A stretch of DNA of 64,000 bases. It comes from Chitinophaga sp. S165 (GTDB lineage Bacteria > Bacteroidota > Bacteroidia > Chitinophagales > Chitinophagaceae). Shown in pieces: positions 59,339 through 64,000 of this stretch. The first letter of the stretch is position 1, and every line of letters begins with the position of its first letter. A model generated the notes under the pieces. The model was not told the DNA's origin and ran no database searches. It saw only the letters and a program-made list of their open reading frames with translations. The position numbers and the translations under genes are program-made. The stretch covers positions 1 to 64,000 of the forward strand of contig NZ_QGTG01000005.1 in NCBI RefSeq assembly GCF_003182155.1, read 5' to 3'.

Positions 59339-60263
59339 CGTATAAGTCTATTTTTTCTAATATGCTATCGAGTTCCTCGTCAGAGTAAAACTCGATGGTA
59401 ACGCTACCTTTGCCGTTCTTACTTCTGTCCAGCTTCACCTTGGTGGAGAAATGACTGGCGAGGTTATCTTCTATCTTCTGATAAGCCGGTGGTAGTCCGC
59501 TTTTGGCGGGCTTTTTCACGTTCCCCTTGTCTATATGGGTGGTCTTGCGCACCAGGTCTTCCGTTTGGCGTACGGAAAGTCCGTTCTGCATGATCTCATT
59601 GAAAATGAAGAGTTGTTTTTCCACATTTTCTACGGCGATCAGTGCTCTGGCATGTCCCATGCTTATTTGCCCGTTGCGGACAGCTACCTGAATATCAGGC
59701 GGCAGTTTAAGCAAACGTATATAGTTGGTAACGGTACTTCTTTCTTTTCCCATGCGGTCGGCTACCTGTTCCTGGGTGAGCACACACTCATCCATCAGGC
59801 GCTTGTAGCTCAAGCCGATCTCTATCGCGTTCAGATTCTCCCGCTGTAAGTTTTCAAGCAGGGCCAGTTCAAGCAGTTCCTGGTCGTTTGCCTGGCGGAT
59901 GTAGGCCGGAATATCCTTCAGACCTGCCATTCTGCTGGCACGTAAACGCCTTTCACCTGCTATCAGCTGGTATTTGTTGGGACCCACCTTCGACACGGTA
60001 ATAGGCTGTATTACGTCGTGCAGTGAGATGGACATACTTAACTCCTGTAAAGCCTTCTCATCAAAGTCCCGGCGCGGCTGTTTCGGGTTCACGTCCACCT
60101 GATCGAGCGGGATACGCTCAATACCAGTAGCCCTTGCCACGACCTGTTCTCCCAGTACACTGGTAGTTTGTTTCAGGTCAGTATCAATATTTTGCAGCAG
60201 CGAGCGGATACCTTTACCCAGCGCCTCTTTCTTATTAGGATTCCCTTTACTCTGATTGCTCAT
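59331..60263 (-). CDS. parB: Chromosome-partitioning protein ParB
   Basis: ParB binds parS sites and loads SMC for chromosome segregation. 310 residues. The N-terminus KEALGKGIRSLLQ is the ParA-stimulating motif. The CTPase/NTP-binding core has PLDQVDVNPKQPRRDF and the GERRLRA box near residues 102-110. The central HTH (LTQEQVADRMGKERSTVTNYIRLLKLP) recognises parS. The C-terminal dimer domain follows. It overlaps parA by 17 bases. I saw no full parS sequence in the window. Confidence 0.96.
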   Translation of the reverse strand: MSNQSKGNPNKKEALGKGIRSLLQNIDTDLKQTTSVLGEQVVARATGIERIPLDQVDVNPKQPRRDFDEKALQELSMSISLHDVIQPITVSKVGPNKYQLIAGERRLRASRMAGLKDIPAYIRQANDQELLELALLENLQRENLNAIEIGLSYKRLMDECVLTQEQVADRMGKERSTVTNYIRLLKLPPDIQVAVRNGQISMGHARALIAVENVEKQLFIFNEIMQNGLSVRQTEDLVRKTTHIDKGNVKKPAKSGLPPAYQKIEDNLASHFSTKVKLDRSKNGKGSVTIEFYSDEELDSILEKIDLYGG

Positions 60264-61068
60264 TGTTAATTGCTAATATTTTATCTTCCAGGTTAATACG
60301 TGTAAAGTTATTCTTTTGCAGAATTTCTTTGGCCAGGTTGAGATAGTTGATCGCACCGGTACTGGCGGCATCGTACATGATCACAGACTTACCGAAGCTT
60401 GGTGCTTCACCCAGTTTGGTATTACGGTGAATGATCGTGTTGAATACGCTTTCCTCAAAGTGTTGTTTTACTTCATCCACTACCTGGTTACTCAGGCGCA
60501 GACGGCCGTCGTACATGGTCATCAGGATACCCTCTATGGCCAGGTTCGTATTTAAACGGCTTTGAACGATCTTAATTGTATTTAACAACTTGCCCAGACC
60601 CTCAAGCGCAAAGAACTCGCACTGTACAGGAATGATCACAGAGTCAGATGCCACCAGGGCATTTACGGTGATCAGGCCCAGGGAAGGGGAGCAGTCTACT
60701 ATAACAAAATCATAGTCATCCTTAACAGCATCAATCACCTGCTTCATCACCTGCTCCCTGTTGGGATGGTTAATAAGCTCCAGTTCAGCACCTACCAGAT
60801 CAATATGGGACGGCAGCACTTTCAGGTTCGGTGTATCTGACTCCAGGATCACATCTTTGGCCTGCCCGTCATTAACCATACAGTCATATAAGCTCTGCTG
60901 TATATTACGCAGGTCAAAACCTAAACCGGTGGTACTGTTAGCCTGCGGGTCCGCATCTACCAGCAATGTTTTATACTCCAGTACAGCCAGGCTGCTTGCC
61001 AGGTTAATAGCACTGGTAGTTTTTCCTACCCCACCTTTCTGATTAGCGATTGCAATTACTCTTGCCAT
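60247..61068 (-). CDS. parA: Chromosome-partitioning ATPase ParA
   Basis: ParA (Soj) is a Walker-type ATPase that positions ParB complexes on the nucleoid. 273 residues. The deviant Walker A KGGVGKTT is at residues 11-18, Walker A' DADPQANSTTGLG near 40-52 and Walker B FVIVDCSPSLG near 119-129. It is followed by parB. The ATG at 61068 gives the standard start (MARVIAIANQ). Confidence 0.97.
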   Translation of the reverse strand: MARVIAIANQKGGVGKTTSAINLASSLAVLEYKTLLVDADPQANSTTGLGFDLRNIQQSLYDCMVNDGQAKDVILESDTPNLKVLPSHIDLVGAELELINHPNREQVMKQVIDAVKDDYDFVIVDCSPSLGLITVNALVASDSVIIPVQCEFFALEGLGKLLNTIKIVQSRLNTNLAIEGILMTMYDGRLRLSNQVVDEVKQHFEESVFNTIIHRNTKLGEAPSFGKSVIMYDAASTGAINYLNLAKEILQKNNFTRINLEDKILAINNEQSE

Positions 61069-61153
61069 TGTTGATTAGGTATTTCTTAGGTTTTACTATA
61101 GGATAATAAATCGGCATGGATTCTCACCATGTAAAGAATATGGATATCCTTTT

Positions 61154-61834
61154 TTATAAATTGATACTGCTTCCTATCGCCGGCAGCAATAATTCCAGTC
61201 CTGAGGCTGCAAATTGCTGCTGTGCTTTCTCCTTATCTATCTTGATATATCCAAAGGTGTCGTAATGAACGCCAACGATACGCTTGCAATCAACAAACGT
61301 TGCTGCCACGATCGCATCGTCAACTCCCATAGTGAAATTATCTCCTATTGGTAAAATTGCAAAATCCAGTTTAGCATATCTGGGTATCAGCTGCATGTCC
61401 AGGGTCAGCGCCGTATCCCCTGCAAAATAAAAGTTCCCCTCGTCCGTGGTGAACACAAAGCCCATGGGATTGCCCCCGTAAGAGCCATCCGGTAAACCGC
61501 TGGAGTGATGAGCGACAACACATTTTACTGTGCCAAAGTCAAACTGCCATTTACCACCTGTATTCATAGGATGCACTTTCTCCAGTCCCTGTCTGCCTGC
61601 CCATTCAGTCAGTTCAAATGCCCCCACAACCGTTGCATTGGTTTGCTTAGCCAGTACCACGAGGTCAGCCACATGATCGGCATGGCCGTGTGAACAAAAA
61701 ATATAATCAGCTTCTATCTTGTTGATATCTATCGTCTTAGCCAGTTCGTTGTGCGTAATAAAAGGGTCAAAAACAATCTTCTTTCCCTTAACCTCAACAC
61801 CAAAACTTGAATGTCCGTAATAGGTTAATTTCAT
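61154..61834 (-). CDS. UPF0173 metal-dependent hydrolase
   Basis: About 226 residues from the ATG at 61834 (MKLTYYGHSSFGVE); an upstream frame start is rejected. Metallo-beta-lactamase fold with the metal motif SHGHADHV near residues 48-55, a later His in VVAHHSSGLPDG and the GDTAL ligand region. UPF0173/YtkL proteins are general hydrolases of unclear substrate. It is parallel to parA and well spaced from it. Confidence 0.94.
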   Translation of the reverse strand: MKLTYYGHSSFGVEVKGKKIVFDPFITHNELAKTIDINKIEADYIFCSHGHADHVADLVVLAKQTNATVVGAFELTEWAGRQGLEKVHPMNTGGKWQFDFGTVKCVVAHHSSGLPDGSYGGNPMGFVFTTDEGNFYFAGDTALTLDMQLIPRYAKLDFAILPIGDNFTMGVDDAIVAATFVDCKRIVGVHYDTFGYIKIDKEKAQQQFAASGLELLLPAIGSSINL

Positions 61835-62100
61835 CTTGCAGGTGTCTATGTAAACAAAGTATATACTTACCCAAGTGTACAAAAGTACAACGATTAGAGA
61901 ATAATAAGGTCTACCCCGCTATTTATTTATTCACAGCCGACGCACATTTCAATTGTTAATTAGCTCAAAATGAGATAATTAATACTTTTTGTTAAAGTAA
62001 ATGCAAAATATGCCACCCGGCACAATATGCAGACCGGCCGTTCGTCATAACAAGATACCACCTCTGGTACCAAAAAAAAGGATAGGTCTACCGAAGGGGT

Positions 62101-62108
62101 TATTTTTG
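62101..62108 (+). promoter_or_regulatory. Putative -7 box of the 62127 gene
   Basis: TATTTTTG fits TAnnTTTG and lies 18 bases before the ATG. AAGGAT between them could serve as a weak ribosome-binding site. Confidence 0.42.
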
Positions 62109-62126
62109 CAAGGATAACTACAACAC

Positions 62127-63386
62127 ATGCGCACAGGATTGAATACGATTGTACTGGTAATCATACTATTATTACTGGATCTTTATGTTTTTATGGCCGT
62201 TAAAGCCATTTTTAACGGTTCATCGTCAAGAGTACGGAGCTTCGTATTCGGCGGTTACTGGGTCCTATCGGCCCTGGTGATCCTTACTATTATCCTGTTG
62301 CCTTACATTAACTGGCCGGAATGGTCTGTCAATGCCCGCTCTTATGTATTGACCATCATATTCGGTCTTGTGTTCGCTAAAATACTGGCAGCCCTGTTCC
62401 TTCTTCTGGACGATGGCCGCCGGGGCGTTCAGTGGATTATCAGCCGCTTTTCATCTGGTGGAACGCAGACAGTTGCTCCAAACGCGATCTCACGCTCAAA
62501 GTTCTTTTCCCAGATGGCATTGATCCTGGGGGGAGGTATGTTCGCTACCCTGGTATACGGACTGTCCAACAAATACAATTATCGTGTACATAAGCTGAAA
62601 CTCGCCTTCAAGAACCTGCCTCCTGCCTTTAAAGGGCTCCGCATCGTTCAAATATCTGATATTCACTCCGGTAGCCTTACCAACAGGGAAGCGGTCATAA
62701 AAGGAGTAGAGCTCATCAATGCTCAACAAGCTGATATCGTGCTGTTTACAGGCGACCTGGTTAATGATCGTGCTACAGAAATGGACGATCTGATGGAAGT
62801 TTTCAGTCAGGTAAAAGCACCTATGGGTGTCTATTCCACGCTGGGTAACCATGACTATGGCGATTATTACGCCTGGCCCGACAGGGATGCCAACGGCTTT
62901 AGCATACAGCGGAACGCGAACCTGGAGAGATTAAAGGCCATTCACGGTGAACTTGGATGGAAATTACTGATGAATGAACATGTGACCCTGGAGCGAGGCG
63001 GACAACAAATTGGTTTATTGGGTATTGAGAACTGGAGCGCTATGAGCCGCTTTCCCAAATACGGTGATATGAAAAAAGCATACGCCGGAGCTGCACACCT
63101 GCCGTTTAAGATCCTTATGTCTCACGATCCCACCCATTGGGACGCCCAGGTAAGGACAGAATATCCGGATGTTGACCTGATGCTTGCGGGCCATACACAT
63201 GGTATGCAGTTCGGGGTAGAGATCCCCGGTTTCAAATGGAGCCCCGCCCAGTTTATCTACAAGGAATGGGCAGGCCTGTACAAACAGGGAGATCAGCGCC
63301 TGTACGTAAACAGGGGATTTGGTTTCCTGGGTTACCCGGGCCGTGTAGGCATCCTGCCAGAAATAACCGTGATAGAACTGGCATAA
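62127..63386 (+). CDS. Membrane-anchored metallophosphoesterase
   Basis: 419 residues. Three or four hydrophobic segments occupy about 5-150, then a calcineurin-like phosphoesterase domain (about 170-405): ISDIHSGS near 178-185, FTGDLVND near 210-217, GNHDYGDY near 237-244, SHDPTHWD and the late GHTHGMQF. The family (YkuE/YaeI-like) includes UDP-2,3-diacylglucosamine or lipid-phosphate hydrolases; the substrate here is not clear. Monocistronic. Confidence 0.93.
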   Translation: MRTGLNTIVLVIILLLLDLYVFMAVKAIFNGSSSRVRSFVFGGYWVLSALVILTIILLPYINWPEWSVNARSYVLTIIFGLVFAKILAALFLLLDDGRRGVQWIISRFSSGGTQTVAPNAISRSKFFSQMALILGGGMFATLVYGLSNKYNYRVHKLKLAFKNLPPAFKGLRIVQISDIHSGSLTNREAVIKGVELINAQQADIVLFTGDLVNDRATEMDDLMEVFSQVKAPMGVYSTLGNHDYGDYYAWPDRDANGFSIQRNANLERLKAIHGELGWKLLMNEHVTLERGGQQIGLLGIENWSAMSRFPKYGDMKKAYAGAAHLPFKILMSHDPTHWDAQVRTEYPDVDLMLAGHTHGMQFGVEIPGFKWSPAQFIYKEWAGLYKQGDQRLYVNRGFGFLGYPGRVGILPEITVIELA

Positions 63387-63494
63387 TCTTGTCGGTTCTT
63401 GTTTCGCAGTCAACGATTTTCCGGCCTCATCCGCCGACAAACAGGTACCGCCTATCGACTATTTCGCTATCTTGCAGTGTAAAATGCTCCGTGC

Positions 63495-64000
63495 ATGCGC
63501 TGCTGCTTTCTATTCTTATTTCTGTTGTGTAGTAAGGCTGTTATGTGCCAGTCCCTCGCCGAGTTGGAAAAACAACTGGATTCCCTGCTGAGAAAGCGGG
63601 AGCGAAGTGAGTTGATCATTGGGGTTGGGTATGGTAATAACCCCGCTTATGGCAAAAAAACGCAGACGTATGAGACGCCCATTGTAATGAAGCCTTTTCT
63701 CTCCCCGACAGTTTCCTATTATCATAAAACAGGGCTATACGCAAATGTCAGCAGTTATTATCTGTTCGATGCAATCGGCAAGCCCTGGTTTGAATGGGAC
63801 TTTTCTCTAGGGTATGACTATTCAAAGAACAGGAAATTCCTGACAGGTATTTCCTACACCCGATACATCTTCACCGATTCTGTTGATATACCGGTTACGC
63901 CTATCAATAACGAATTGTTTGCTTACTTCTACTACAGGGATTGGTGGTTACAACCCGGAGTAAGCCTGGACCTCGGATGGGGAAGTGTTCAGGAAAGGAT
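63495..64000 (+). CDS. Partial outer-membrane beta-barrel-like protein
   Basis: Open at the right edge of the window; 168 codons are visible from the ATG at 63495. A short signal peptide (MRCCFLFLFLLCSKAVMCQS) is followed by a charged helix and then by repeated amphipathic strands with aromatic ends (FLSPTVSYYHKTGLYANVSS, WFEWDFSLGYDYSKNRK), as in Bacteroidota outer-membrane barrels. I do not recognise a specific family. It lies about 108 bases after the metallophosphoesterase. Confidence 0.75.
   Translation, partial: MRCCFLFLFLLCSKAVMCQSLAELEKQLDSLLRKRERSELIIGVGYGNNPAYGKKTQTYETPIVMKPFLSPTVSYYHKTGLYANVSSYYLFDAIGKPWFEWDFSLGYDYSKNRKFLTGISYTRYIFTDSVDIPVTPINNELFAYFYYRDWWLQPGVSLDLGWGSVQER

Overview
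This window reads as chromosomal DNA of a Bacteroidota bacterium, most likely a Chitinophaga-like member of the Chitinophagaceae. The evidence is a secreted GH5 glycanase with a type IX secretion sorting domain, families largely confined to Bacteroidota (DUF4421, DUF4954, DUF5683, DUF4382 lipoproteins), promoter -7 boxes of the TAnnTTTG type and few Shine-Dalgarno sequences. The assignment rests on gene content only; no rRNA or tRNA gene was found.

Layout. 1-102: a perfect palindrome built from repeated 11-mers, then a helical-repeat protein gene (minus). 1.87-7.42 kb: leucine operon leuC - methyltransferase - leuD - leuB - leuA, closed by a terminator. 7.47-8.19 kb: VanX-like dipeptidase (minus). 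8.3-14.2 kb: non-phosphorylative L-fucose catabolism (two SDR dehydrogenases, acylpyruvate hydrolase, mutarotase, lactonase, FucP) with an embedded lipoprotein but no fuconate dehydratase. 14.4-21.0 kb: an AT-richer, defence-like island of two convergent gene pairs. One is an OLD/ABC-type ATPase plus a small possible TOPRIM-like partner. The other is a BrxD-like ATPase with SAP-like repeats plus an Lhr/BrxHI-like helicase, without other BREX genes. 21.3-31.4 kb: methyltransferase, MbnP/MbnH-like pair, DUF4954 and glmS, histidine phosphatase, mgtE, bestrophin, SET protein.

31.5-41.4 kb: MarR regulator and hutH-hutU-hutI, a second 11-mer palindrome, 21-bp tandem repeats, a multidomain GH5 glycanase, hutG and purU. 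41.5-52.2 kb: phosphodiesterase, DUF4421, HD hydrolase, aconitase, PspC, two DUF4382 lipoproteins in tandem, kdsA, threonine dehydrogenase, AraC regulator. 52.3-57.8 kb: S41 protease, assimilatory sulfate genes cysN, cysD and cysH, about 1 kb of non-coding DNA with two inverted copies of a palindrome-ended element, and an Rrf2 regulator. 57.9-64.0 kb: dapB, DUF5683, parB, parA, a UPF0173 hydrolase, a membrane metallophosphoesterase and a gene cut by the window end.

How the parts work together. Leucine, fucose, histidine and sulfate assimilation each form a compact unit. The histidine unit is split by the GH5 gene. The sulfate unit makes APS and reduces it directly, consistent with a [4Fe-4S] CysH and no CysC. 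The best candidates for undescribed biology are the 14.4-21.0 kb island, the two matching 11-mer palindromes, the inverted elements upstream of the cys genes, and the methyltransferase inside the leucine operon.
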